Positions 10,373-19,662 of a stretch of DNA of 45,151 nt are shown here, piece by piece. The stretch lies in assembly GCA_013151435.1 (NCBI GenBank), contig JAADIH010000002.1, positions 1-45,151 of the forward strand, in the 5' to 3' direction. The translations under genes and the position numbers were made by a program. Each line of letters opens with the position of its first letter. The stretch's first letter is position 1. The DNA is from Alphaproteobacteria bacterium. GTDB taxonomy: Bacteria; Pseudomonadota; Alphaproteobacteria; Caulobacterales; Parvularculaceae. A model generated the notes under the pieces. The model did no database searches, was not told the origin of the DNA, and saw only the letters and a list, made by a program, of their open reading frames with translations.

Positions 10373-11119
10373 TTGGAGATTGTCGCGCGCAATCGCGCTC
10401 CAATTTCACTGAAGCTAATTGCTGAACGCGCGAATGTCGCGCCGAGCAAAGCACATCGTTATGTTCAGAGCTTATGTGTATGTGAATTTTTGAAGCAAGC
10501 GCATAAATCCGGCAGTTATGATCTTGGTATTGGGGCCCTCAGAATTGGCATGGCGGCAGTAAATCGCATCGATGTTGTTAATCGTGCAGGCGATGAGCTA
10601 TCAAATCTGGGGGAGCAGCTTAACGCTGATGTTTTTCTGAGTGTTTGGAGTGCTCTTGGGCCTACTGTGGTGCGTTGTGAGCGCTCCCGAAATCCATCAC
10701 TTTCTATGATTGGCCCGGGTGTTGCCTTTCCTCTGTTCACATCTGCAACAGGCTTGATCTTTGCAGCCTATTCGGCGCCAGAGCTTCTCCATGATGCTGT
10801 ACAGCATGAGATAGAAGAAAACTCCGAATTACACGAACGTCGTGCAAGTGAAGTGGCTTCGAAATATCAGCATGCAAAAGAAAAAGGTTATGTCTACACA
10901 TCCGGAACATTATTGCAGGGGCGCGAGTGTGTGGCGGCGCCGATCTTTTCGATTGACGACAGAATTATTGCTGCGGTGACTTATGTTGCGAAATGTACGG
11001 ATGCTGATCTCCCGGATGAGAAGAGAGTTAAGCTTTTGCTTGATTTTTGTCGGAGCTTTTCACTGTCAAAGAGTGGCTATTGCGAGCAGCCGCAATCCAT
11101 TAGCCCCATAGCCAGTTGA
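10373..11119 (+). CDS. IclR-family transcriptional regulator (start uncertain)
   Basis: N-terminal HTH ILEIVARNRAPISLKLIAERANVAPSKAHRYVQSL and C-terminal effector domain (PLFTSATGLIFAAY...QGRECVAAPIFSIDDRIIAAVTYV). Confidence 0.85.
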   Translation: MEIVARNRAPISLKLIAERANVAPSKAHRYVQSLCVCEFLKQAHKSGSYDLGIGALRIGMAAVNRIDVVNRAGDELSNLGEQLNADVFLSVWSALGPTVVRCERSRNPSLSMIGPGVAFPLFTSATGLIFAAYSAPELLHDAVQHEIEENSELHERRASEVASKYQHAKEKGYVYTSGTLLQGRECVAAPIFSIDDRIIAAVTYVAKCTDADLPDEKRVKLLLDFCRSFSLSKSGYCEQPQSISPIAS

Positions 11120-11191
11120 GCTATAAGCCGTGACGGCTAGGTATCTATGCAAGACTAGATATGTCATTAATTAGGCAAAATAGATTTATAG

Positions 11192-12349
11192 CTAGCGCCG
11201 GATCAGTTTCCCTAAGGCTTCTGCGCCAGGAGATTTTTGCTCAAGACAAACCGGAAGCATGTTTCGCATTTTTTGCGTGAAGTCGCGCAGGCAGATTTCA
11301 TCTCGGGAAATAGGCCCCGGCTGGAAGTCCCCGGCATAAAGGCCCGCTTGAACCCGCTCGATAACGTCCTTGTCCTCGACATTGACTTCGCGATTGATGC
11401 GCCAGTTGAGATACCTTGCGGCGCGCATTTCCCGTCTTTCGTCCGGCAAGGCATATGATATTTCTCGCAACATAGTTCGTCCCGGTGCTATCGGAATGAA
11501 TTGCATGAAATCGATCTGGTCAGGATACATATCAAATGCAAGATTTGGCCAAAGCATCTTGTATACCCAGGCGCGGCGGCGTTCGGGCGGAAGGTGAGGC
11601 GTATCGGGAAGAAACTTTAGATAGCTCATAGCGGAGAGTGTTAGATTTGGCGCGGGCCCAACCGTAGAATTAATGTGATAGGCGCCTTCCTCGACACTTA
11701 AAGTGTAAGTATCGCTAACCAGGCTATTCAATCCGTGATGTGCGACGGGCAAGTGCATTGCGTCAACATAATTCTCAACGGCGATCTTCCAATTTATCTC
11801 ACGCTCACGCAGGCTGATACGTCCTAGAGCACGCATCTCAGATGTTTTATAGGTCTCAAACTCACCTATTAGAGGCGCGATAAACTCATCGAATGACTGA
11901 CTGCTGGTGTCGGAGTTAATACACACAAACAAGAAGCCACCGCATGATCGAAGGTCCAGCGGTATGAGGCCGTATTCACCATTCTTAAAATCATCATAGC
12001 TATCACGGTGAGGCACACCCACCAGGCGACCTTTCAAATCATATGTCCAGGCGTGGTAGGGACAAACAATCCGTGACTTGCACTTGCCGAAGGGTTCATC
12101 AAGCAGTCGCGCTGCGCGGTGACGGCAGAGATTTTTAAAGGCTCTAGGAGTTCCATCATCACCACGTATGACGAGAACCAGCGCGCCCATAAAATTTAAA
12201 GTCGCATAGGATCCAGGGCCAGCAATATCACTGTCATGGCAAACGATCTGCCAACTGGGTTGGAAAAGTGTATCGCGTTCCAGGGTGAAAAAATCTTCAT
12301 CTACATATACCCAAGGAGGCAGTCCGGTTTCTAATTTTTGAGGTGCCAT
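11192..12349 (-). CDS. Rieske [2Fe-2S] ring-hydroxylating/N-demethylating oxygenase alpha subunit
   Basis: Rieske motif CRHRAARLLDEPFGKCKSRIVCPYHAWTYDLKGRLVGVP; mononuclear iron site ENYVDAMHLPVAHH. Confidence 0.92.
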   Translation of the reverse strand: MAPQKLETGLPPWVYVDEDFFTLERDTLFQPSWQIVCHDSDIAGPGSYATLNFMGALVLVIRGDDGTPRAFKNLCRHRAARLLDEPFGKCKSRIVCPYHAWTYDLKGRLVGVPHRDSYDDFKNGEYGLIPLDLRSCGGFLFVCINSDTSSQSFDEFIAPLIGEFETYKTSEMRALGRISLREREINWKIAVENYVDAMHLPVAHHGLNSLVSDTYTLSVEEGAYHINSTVGPAPNLTLSAMSYLKFLPDTPHLPPERRRAWVYKMLWPNLAFDMYPDQIDFMQFIPIAPGRTMLREISYALPDERREMRAARYLNWRINREVNVEDKDVIERVQAGLYAGDFQPGPISRDEICLRDFTQKMRNMLPVCLEQKSPGAEALGKLIRR

Positions 12350-12355
12350 GATAAA

Positions 12356-13693
12356 TCAGTTTTCATTTCGATGTTGCATCTTTGACCAGTAAAATACTGG
12401 AAGTCCGGCGGCGATCAAGACCAGCCCCCACAGAAGAGTTTTTGGACCCGCGCCTGCCATGGCGATGACGGCGTATATAAGGGCGACGATTGCCAGAATT
12501 ACCCAGGCACGCGCATTTGTGATGGAATATTTTATCTCCGCCAATGCTGAGATTGCATAGGGCAAGAGTGTCGCTAGGGTCGATATGGATATCAAAAATG
12601 TAAATGCGGATAATAAGCCAGAATTATAATTTAAGAACAGTAAGAGCATGGCCAGAACTGATGATGTTATTATGGCTATAGTGGGCGCGTGGCCTTTATT
12701 GGTTCGCGCCAGTTGGCTTGGCGCGCATCCGTCACGGGCTGCCGCCGCTGGCATTTGCCCCCCTAAAAGAATATTACCGTTCAACGAGCCCGCCGTAGAC
12801 ACAAGGGCGCCGATGGCGATCAGCGGACCGCCAATAGGGCCGAGTATGGCGGCGGCATCGGCAAAAGGGGATTGAGACTGTGCTAGAATTTCAGCCGGGA
12901 CCAGCATCATGACCGCCGCCGTTGAGGCAATGTAGATTGCGGCCACCATCAGCGTTGCAGCGATAACCGCGCGTGGGACGGTGCGCTTGGCATCTTTAAT
13001 TTCACCGGCCGGAACAACACCGGCTTCAATACCGAGGAAGGCCCACATAGTAAGGAGTGCGGTAGTGGCGAGCGCCTCAGTGAGAGGTAGAGACTGCGGG
13101 TTAAAGGGCGGGATATTTTTTACGTCACCGGCATAGATTCCAAGCGCAATGATAATCAGCAGAGGTGTGATTTTTAACAGAGTCATCACGAGTTGCAGAG
13201 ATGCAGCACCAGAAACGCTTTTTAAGTTCACTCCGGTCAGCACCAAGATGATCGACGCGGCAATTGCGGCTTGTCCCAGAACAGTATCATTCAAGGCAGG
13301 AATGAGTACTCCGGCATAGCCGGCAAAGGCCACGCTGACCGCCGTAATAGCGAAGACAATACTGACCCAATAACTCCAAGCTACGATAAATCCAGGTAGC
13401 GCGCCAAAGGCCTCGCGTGTGTAAATGTAGAACCCGCCACTTCGATCTGTGCGACCGGCAAGCCGACCCAATACAAGCGCGATGACGATAGCGCCGGCGC
13501 TGGTAAAAAGCCAGCCGAGAAAGCTGATAGATCCATAGGGCGCGAGCACTGCGGGCAGTAAGAATACGCCCGATCCTATCATCACGCCGACACTCATAGA
13601 CCAACATTGCCAAAAGCCTAGTGGGCGATCCGGGCTTTTGTGACTAGGCATATCTGCTTGTTCGTCCATCACGTCAGCATCGGGTGCCTTCAC
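12356..13693 (-). CDS. APC-family amino acid permease
   Basis: Polytopic; GFWQCWSMSVGVMIGSGVFLLPAVLAPYGSISFLGWLFTSAGA and GRTDRSGGFYIYTREAFG are typical APC N-terminal motifs. Confidence 0.9.
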   Translation of the reverse strand: MKAPDADVMDEQADMPSHKSPDRPLGFWQCWSMSVGVMIGSGVFLLPAVLAPYGSISFLGWLFTSAGAIVIALVLGRLAGRTDRSGGFYIYTREAFGALPGFIVAWSYWVSIVFAITAVSVAFAGYAGVLIPALNDTVLGQAAIAASIILVLTGVNLKSVSGAASLQLVMTLLKITPLLIIIALGIYAGDVKNIPPFNPQSLPLTEALATTALLTMWAFLGIEAGVVPAGEIKDAKRTVPRAVIAATLMVAAIYIASTAAVMMLVPAEILAQSQSPFADAAAILGPIGGPLIAIGALVSTAGSLNGNILLGGQMPAAAARDGCAPSQLARTNKGHAPTIAIITSSVLAMLLLFLNYNSGLLSAFTFLISISTLATLLPYAISALAEIKYSITNARAWVILAIVALIYAVIAMAGAGPKTLLWGLVLIAAGLPVFYWSKMQHRNEN

Positions 13694-13718
13694 AATCTAT
13701 GCAAGCAAAATATCTTTA

Positions 13719-14519
13719 TCAATTGGCAGCGCTTTGCCACCGCAACGACATGCAAGACAAACCAGCGTCAATTATTGCAATCTGATCAGTTTTTATCGGT
13801 TCAATTTTATATTGTCGCTGATCAAGAAGATCTATTGTGCGCGGGTGACGATTATTCACCATGACAATGTCATTGATGCGCAACGCGTTTGCTGCGGCCT
13901 CTTCGCCAGAGGGTACTTTGATGACATCAAACCCGTGAAAAACACCGGATTGTGCAAGGCGCTCCGTAGCGAGAATAGTTTCCTCATCGAGCAGCGAGCA
14001 ATCTGATTTGAAATGCAGTACATCTTCGGGCGTTGTTACGATTTCACTTTTTCGCCCCAGTTCGGTGAGGAGGCGTTGCAGCGCTTTGGCTCCCGCTTGG
14101 TTGGTTCGTGCGGAATGGCCGATCATAACTTTATCAGGTGTTGTCAATATATCGCCGCCTTCAACAGTGCCACCCTCAGGTAATGAAAGCACGGTGTCAA
14201 AATTTTCATACAGGACTGGTGCAATCTCGTCTGCTTCGCCACGACGGCTCGGCGCACCGGGGCGCAACAAGATAGCCCCCTCCGGGAAGACAAGTGCAGG
14301 GTCTTCCACGAAGATAGAATCTGGAAAGTCTTCTAATGCGGGTAGTACAATTGGCTCGACGCCAGCAGTTCGCAGGGCCGCCACATAGGATTGGTGTTCC
14401 GAAGCAATGCTGTCGAAATTGGGATCTTCGCCGCCGACTGCACGCAAGCCGCGCGCTACAGACTTGGCAGGAGCACGAAGAAGGGCGGTGTTAAAATTAT
14501 ATACGGCCATGATAGCCAT
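13719..14519 (-). CDS. Dimethylarginine dimethylaminohydrolase (DDAH)-like amidinotransferase-superfamily hydrolase
   Basis: EDFPDSIFVEDPALVFPEGAILLRPGAPSRRGE, TVEGGDILTTPDKVMIGHSARTNQAG, HFKSDCSLLDEETILAT and C-terminal DAGLSCMSLRW. Confidence 0.88.
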   Translation of the reverse strand: MAIMAVYNFNTALLRAPAKSVARGLRAVGGEDPNFDSIASEHQSYVAALRTAGVEPIVLPALEDFPDSIFVEDPALVFPEGAILLRPGAPSRRGEADEIAPVLYENFDTVLSLPEGGTVEGGDILTTPDKVMIGHSARTNQAGAKALQRLLTELGRKSEIVTTPEDVLHFKSDCSLLDEETILATERLAQSGVFHGFDVIKVPSGEEAAANALRINDIVMVNNRHPRTIDLLDQRQYKIEPIKTDQIAIIDAGLSCMSLRWQSAAN

Positions 14520-14615
14520 GCCTACGACGCTGGGTAAAACGGGTCAAGCAGGCGAGCGGCCAATGCTTGGCATCATACAAGAGGTAATGTTCAGTAAGAG
14601 GCGTATTGGTGTAGC

Positions 14616-15626
14616 CTAATGCGCTTCCACCATTATCCTGTGCGTCAACTTTATGAATGCAAATGCGAGACTGGAATATATATAATAAAGCCAATGTAAA
14701 ATGACGCCAGCAATGAGTAATCTACTACCACCACGTCGTGCTAGCAGGATGAAGAACTTCCGATTTGCTGCCAGAAAAAACATAACAGCACCAAAAAATG
14801 CGATGCTTATAAGAGGGGCAAAAAATGATAACGCACCAAAGAGCCAAATACAGTGAGCGGTGATAGCGATTACTTTTTCCCGTGAGGATGTATTGAGATC
14901 GGCGCCATCTGTTACTCGCGACACGATCAGACGAGACCATGGGAGGGCTCGATTAAAGACGTCAGTCCGCCATAGTTGGACCAGCCCCCAATCCTTGCAG
15001 TGCTTGGCCATTGCCTCTGGGACAAGGAGAATTCTACGATCTGCATTGCGTAGTCTTGTGCCAAGATCGATATCTTCGATGCTTGGTTCTGCATAGGCGG
15101 CATCGAATCCATTGATATTGACGAAGTCACTTCGCCGTATTGCTCCAAAGCCAGACCAGAATGTAGATGCATCCCTGGCGCTGGTCTGGTGATGAAAATG
15201 ATGTCGAAGATTCGCGTATAAAGCCGCAATTCTGTTTGATAGGGGAGCGTCATCATAAGACCCAAATGCGGCAGCTACATCTGATTCAGTGAGGATCGAT
15301 TCTTCGAGCAACCCTATTGAATTCGGGTGCACGTCTACGTCTGCATCGATAAAGACGAGTATATCTGCATCAGTTTCCTGTGTGGCAAGATTGCGGCCGA
15401 TGGCTGGGCCTTGGGCGCGCTTATCATTGGTGACAATCTTGACGCCGTGACGCTCTGCAATCTCTACCGTCGTGTCGGTGGAGCCGTCATTGAACATGAT
15501 CACTTCGGTTGGTTTACGCTTGGACGCGGCAATTGCGACCAAGCATGATTCCAAAGTGGCCTCAGCGTTATAGGCGGGTATTATGACCGCTAATGTTGAA
15601 GGGCTCGTCATTTGATACGAGACCAT
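14616..15626 (-). CDS. Canonical GT2-family glycosyltransferase with C-terminal membrane segments
   Basis: LAVIIPAYNAEATLESCL...FNDGSTDTTVEIAE...VFIDADVDVHPNSI; IEDIDLGTRL. Confidence 0.92.
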   Translation of the reverse strand: MVSYQMTSPSTLAVIIPAYNAEATLESCLVAIAASKRKPTEVIMFNDGSTDTTVEIAERHGVKIVTNDKRAQGPAIGRNLATQETDADILVFIDADVDVHPNSIGLLEESILTESDVAAAFGSYDDAPLSNRIAALYANLRHHFHHQTSARDASTFWSGFGAIRRSDFVNINGFDAAYAEPSIEDIDLGTRLRNADRRILLVPEAMAKHCKDWGLVQLWRTDVFNRALPWSRLIVSRVTDGADLNTSSREKVIAITAHCIWLFGALSFFAPLISIAFFGAVMFFLAANRKFFILLARRGGSRLLIAGVILHWLYYIYSSLAFAFIKLTHRIMVEAH

Positions 15627-15629
15627 TCA

Positions 15630-16457
15630 TCATGCCGCTTCAATGGAATTCTTTTCGGACTTTTTTTCAGTTACGAATTCCTCGTGATATGACCTTTCGA
15701 CATTAACATTCCAAAGATCATGTTTTTCACCAAGGATGTTTCGTACTGCAAGCATAGCCGTTAGCATAGAATGATCTTGATTGTTATACCGGTGCATTCC
15801 ATTACGCCCGACTGTTTGAAAATTCTCAAGGGATGAAATCCATTCGCTAATCACATCCAGCGCTGCGCGGTATTCTGTATCGTAGACCGGGTAGGCCTTC
15901 TTTTGGCGGATGACGGCGCCATCAACCACTGTGTCAGCATTCGCGAGCCCAAGTTTTTCAAGCTCTTTAGCGGCAAGTTGTATCAACTCCTCGTCAGTTG
16001 TCTCCCAGAGACCATCACCTTCATGGCAGAAATATTCCATACCGATGCTGGCTTTATCTGCATCAGGCACCATTTCTGGTGACCACGTTCGGAAGTTTTG
16101 AATTCGGCCCACTTGTACATCCGGGCTGTGGATGTAAATCCAGTTGTCATCAAATGGATCTGCGTGATCAAGAACCAGTGTGACGATAAGGAAATCACGG
16201 TATTTGAGTTTGTCGGCCGCTTCCATGACTTCGGTCGGCGGTGAGGGCTCAATACAATTTATTAGTTCCCTTACAGGCATTGTAGAAATGAATTCGTCAG
16301 CAGCGAGGCGCTGGGTCGTTTCTTTTCCATCCGCATATTGGCGAATTTCGACGCCGGTTATGCGATTTCCATCTCTAAACACACGCTCAACGCAGCTTTC
16401 CATCTGGACGATGCCGCCTTTATCGCGGATGGCATCTCGGAATTTTTCCCACATCAT
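15630..16457 (-). CDS. NAD(P)/FAD-dependent amine-oxidase/UGM-like oxidoreductase, C-terminal part (frameshifted from the 16480-18153 ORF)
   Basis: Continues the flavoprotein begun in the upstream ORF. In-frame sequence HALTGANDTSSLIEEFKYPRLGPGMMWEKF lies directly upstream of the called Met. Confidence 0.85.
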   Translation of the reverse strand: MMWEKFRDAIRDKGGIVQMESCVERVFRDGNRITGVEIRQYADGKETTQRLAADEFISTMPVRELINCIEPSPPTEVMEAADKLKYRDFLIVTLVLDHADPFDDNWIYIHSPDVQVGRIQNFRTWSPEMVPDADKASIGMEYFCHEGDGLWETTDEELIQLAAKELEKLGLANADTVVDGAVIRQKKAYPVYDTEYRAALDVISEWISSLENFQTVGRNGMHRYNNQDHSMLTAMLAVRNILGEKHDLWNVNVERSYHEEFVTEKKSEKNSIEAA

Positions 16458-16479
16458 TCCTGGGCCCAGTCGAGGGTAT

Positions 16480-18153
16480 TTAAATTCTTCGATAAGGCTG
16501 CTGGTGTCGTTGGCGCCAGTCAGCGCATGCTTTTTTCAACGATAAATTCTGGATTCGTTGCGCTGCCCAATCGGCTTGAATTTCTGTACACGGGAGGCCC
16601 CAAACTTTTTCAGTGTAGGATTTGAAGAAGTGATAAAATAGCCGCCCACCAAATCGGTTCGTCACCCACTGTTCAAGGTTCTGTTCCACTTTAGAAGGGA
16701 ACACCCGCCATTTAATATAACTAAGGCCGATCCGAACGGTTTCGTAGGCGCCCATATTTGTTAAAGCGTTGACGATCTTAAGCGGGTAATCGAAATATTT
16801 ACCGCGATAGTAGATACGGCTTTTGCGGGGCCGCGTAATAAAATCGTCGCCAAGAACTTCATGCCATAATTCTTCTACTTCTTTGACTTTCGTGAAGAAC
16901 CTGTGGCCGCCAATATCGAAGCGGAAACCGTTGTGGCTTTCCGTTCTTGATATCCCGCCGACGATCTTATCGGCTTCGATAACAAATGGCGTGTAGTCGG
17001 CGCTATGTTTTTGAATTTCATATGCGGCGGTGAGGCCAGCGGGACCACCCCCGATCACAGCGAGGCTTTTCTTACGGCCAATATTCGTAGGTTGAATATA
17101 AGGGTTATTAGCTTTGGCTTGTGTCTCAGGTGATATCGTTTCAACGGCCTTACCCAAGTGATCGGACAGATACTCAACATTGGTCGGCGGCGTGTATGGA
17201 TGAGACAGATACCAGTCAATGGTGCGGTCTAGTCCGTTTAAAAGTGAAATCGTAGGGAGCCAGTTAATTTCTCTTTTTGCTTTATTGATGTCCGGTTGTC
17301 GGATCTTTGGATCGTCTTCCGGCAAGGATAGAAATTTGAGCTCAGAACAAGAGTTTGCTTTCTTTAAGATGATTTCAGCCAATTCACGGACCGAGAATTC
17401 CATCGGATTTCCCAGGTTCATTGGTCCATGACGGCCGCCGGGCTCGTTCATCAGTTTAATGAGACCATCAATCAAATCATCAATATAGCAGAACGAACGC
17501 GATTGGCTTCCATCCCCATAGATTGTGATTGGACTTCCCTGCAGGGCCTGGGTGATGAAATTTGGAATTACCCGTCCGTCATCGTGGCTCATCCTAGGGC
17601 CATATGTATTAAAAATGCGGGCAACGCGAATTTCGACTTTGTATTGTCTGTGATAATCAAAAAATAATGCTTCTGAAGCGCGTTTTCCTTCATCGTAACA
17701 AGCGCGTCGGCCCGTGCAGTTTACGGCGCCAACATATTCTTCTGCTTGTGGATGTTTATCTGGGTCACCATAAACTTCGCTAGTTGAGGCTTGTAAAATA
17801 CGCGCCCCATGGGTTTTCCCATACTCAAGAACGTTCATTGCGCCAATGATGCAGGTGCGCATGGTCTCAACAGCATCAAGTTGATATTTTGGCGGTGAAG
17901 CGGGGCAAGCAAGGTTATAAATCTGGTTATAGTTCCCATCTGCAATCGGGGACTGTACGTTCTGCTCGATCAGAGAGAACCGAGGGTTTTTGAACGCTGC
18001 TTTCAGATTGGCCCGGTTGCCGGTGACAAAATTATCTAAGCACACAACATAGTGCCCGTCCTGCAGGAGGCGGTCGCAAAGATGTGAGCCGATGAAGCCG
18101 GCCCCACCTGTAACCAGAATTTTATTAACTTGTACCACAGCCCCCTCCAGCAA
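16480..18153 (-). CDS. UDP-glucuronate decarboxylase (UXS)-like SDR fused to the N-terminal half of a FAD-dependent UGM/amine-oxidase-like protein
   Basis: SDR: ILVTGGAGFIGSHLCDRLL...YNLACPASPPKYQLDAVETM...STSEVYGDPDKHPQ...YDEGKRASE...ARIFNTYGPRM. Flavin domain: LAVIGGGPAGLTAAYEIQ...DIGGHRFFTK...YTEKVWGLPCTEIQADWAAQRI. Confidence 0.9.
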   Translation of the reverse strand: MLEGAVVQVNKILVTGGAGFIGSHLCDRLLQDGHYVVCLDNFVTGNRANLKAAFKNPRFSLIEQNVQSPIADGNYNQIYNLACPASPPKYQLDAVETMRTCIIGAMNVLEYGKTHGARILQASTSEVYGDPDKHPQAEEYVGAVNCTGRRACYDEGKRASEALFFDYHRQYKVEIRVARIFNTYGPRMSHDDGRVIPNFITQALQGSPITIYGDGSQSRSFCYIDDLIDGLIKLMNEPGGRHGPMNLGNPMEFSVRELAEIILKKANSCSELKFLSLPEDDPKIRQPDINKAKREINWLPTISLLNGLDRTIDWYLSHPYTPPTNVEYLSDHLGKAVETISPETQAKANNPYIQPTNIGRKKSLAVIGGGPAGLTAAYEIQKHSADYTPFVIEADKIVGGISRTESHNGFRFDIGGHRFFTKVKEVEELWHEVLGDDFITRPRKSRIYYRGKYFDYPLKIVNALTNMGAYETVRIGLSYIKWRVFPSKVEQNLEQWVTNRFGGRLFYHFFKSYTEKVWGLPCTEIQADWAAQRIQNLSLKKACADWRQRHQQPYRRI

Positions 18154-18618
18154 CTAATAATTGTCCTCAAGCAAGTATGACGCCACTTTTTTTAGACAAG
18201 TTGTCATGATGCAATTGCGTGCGACCGAATCTGAACGATTCGGAGCGCTCAATCTATCATAAGCGTTAATATAGCAGATAGTAAGAATCTGCATCGTTTT
18301 TGTCATAACTATCTGATATTGTGGGCGAATATTTCTAAGATGGGATGTGGTCTAATGTTAGGAAACACGCCTAAGTAGTATGTTTCGATGAAAAAGATTT
18401 ATTGGGAAGCCGCAGTCCGTTACTGCAGAAAGGTTGAGTCAAAATAGCAGTTCCAAAATGAGGCAGGAAAATACCACCATAGTTGATTTAAAAATAAGAA
18501 AAATCGCAAATTCGGGCGGCTCCTAAATGGGGCTCAAGAACGAAAATTAGCCAATTTGGTGCAACTATTGCTTTCAAGGTGGTTTGCCCTTTGGTGGCGA
18601 TAGTTAACGGAGAGGCAC

Positions 18619-19662
18619 GTGTCGCGAGCGATACGAATAGGAATTGTGGGCGCCGGGCTTATGGGCCATTGGCATGCGCATGCCGCTCGTCATGCGAATG
18701 CCAAAATCGTAGCAATTGCAGATCTTGATATTGATCGCGCCCGTCGTCTTGCCTCTAGATATAATGCCTCGGCTCATGCGACTGCAGGTGATTTGATGGA
18801 CCGCGCTGATATTTCGCTGCTGCATATTTGTGCACCGACTGATGCACACCTCCCGATCGCTATGATGGCTATCGATCGTAATCTGCACCTGTTGATAGAA
18901 AAGCCACTTTCGGCGAGCCAGCCAGAAACCCTTACTATTCTCCAGAAAGCAAAGAGCGCCCAGAAATTAGTGTGCCCGTCGCATCAATATGCTTTTCAGC
19001 GCAGTGTAAACAAAACTATCAATCAACTGAAACGAGCTGGCGAGGTGATAACGGTTGATCTGAAATTTTGTACAGCCGGTGGTGCGGGTTTTGACCCCTC
19101 GTCATTTCCGCTTCTTGCCGCAGATATATTACCCCACCCACTTTCAATACTGCAGAGAATATTTCCATCCAAACAAATATCGAAAAGTGAATGGCGGCTC
19201 GCGAGCTCTAGAAATGGCGACTGGGAAATTTCAACACAGATAGATAGCACACGGATAAGGATTACTTTAAGCCTTCTAGCTCGGCCAACGGTGGCATCAT
19301 TAATAGTGGCAGGCACCAAAGGCTCATTTGAGGCGGATCTCTTTCATGACTATGTGGTGTGGTCCGGTGGCGAGGTGACCCGTAGCACGAAAATCCTGCA
19401 ACCCTTTACACGCTCTCTAGCGCATTTGTGGTTCGCATCGCAAAACCTTGCCTTTCGCGCGGTATCAAGCGAGCCAGCTTACCCGGGTCTCAATACTCTA
19501 ACATCAAAATTTTATGAGGCCTGCAATACTGGCGCAGAGGCGCCAATTACAGAACAACAGATGATCGATATCTCAGCCATGAGAGATCGCTTTCTTCAGG
19601 CGGCTCAGTCCGGCGGAGATATTCTTGAATCCGTCAATTTTTCGCAAGGCGCTTCTTCATGA
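18619..19662 (+). CDS. Gfo/Idh/MocA-family oxidoreductase (copy 1)
   Basis: Rossmann IGIVGAGLMGHWHAHAA; EKPLSAS motif. GTG start. Confidence 0.9.
   Translation: MSRAIRIGIVGAGLMGHWHAHAARHANAKIVAIADLDIDRARRLASRYNASAHATAGDLMDRADISLLHICAPTDAHLPIAMMAIDRNLHLLIEKPLSASQPETLTILQKAKSAQKLVCPSHQYAFQRSVNKTINQLKRAGEVITVDLKFCTAGGAGFDPSSFPLLAADILPHPLSILQRIFPSKQISKSEWRLASSRNGDWEISTQIDSTRIRITLSLLARPTVASLIVAGTKGSFEADLFHDYVVWSGGEVTRSTKILQPFTRSLAHLWFASQNLAFRAVSSEPAYPGLNTLTSKFYEACNTGAEAPITEQQMIDISAMRDRFLQAAQSGGDILESVNFSQGASS

Noticed and set aside
16525-16540. Classical -1 programmed frameshift on AAAAAAG
   Set aside because: The heptamer is not in the required A AAA AAG phase, and frame restoration needs +1 (or loss of one A), so canonical -1 slippage does not fit. 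Transcriptional slippage remains possible and is noted in findings.
18154-18618. JUMPstart/ops-type antitermination element in the divergent glycan-locus promoter region
   Set aside because: No GGCGGTAG ops-like sequence seen; only a weak GCAGT-ACTGC hairpin near 18412-18426.
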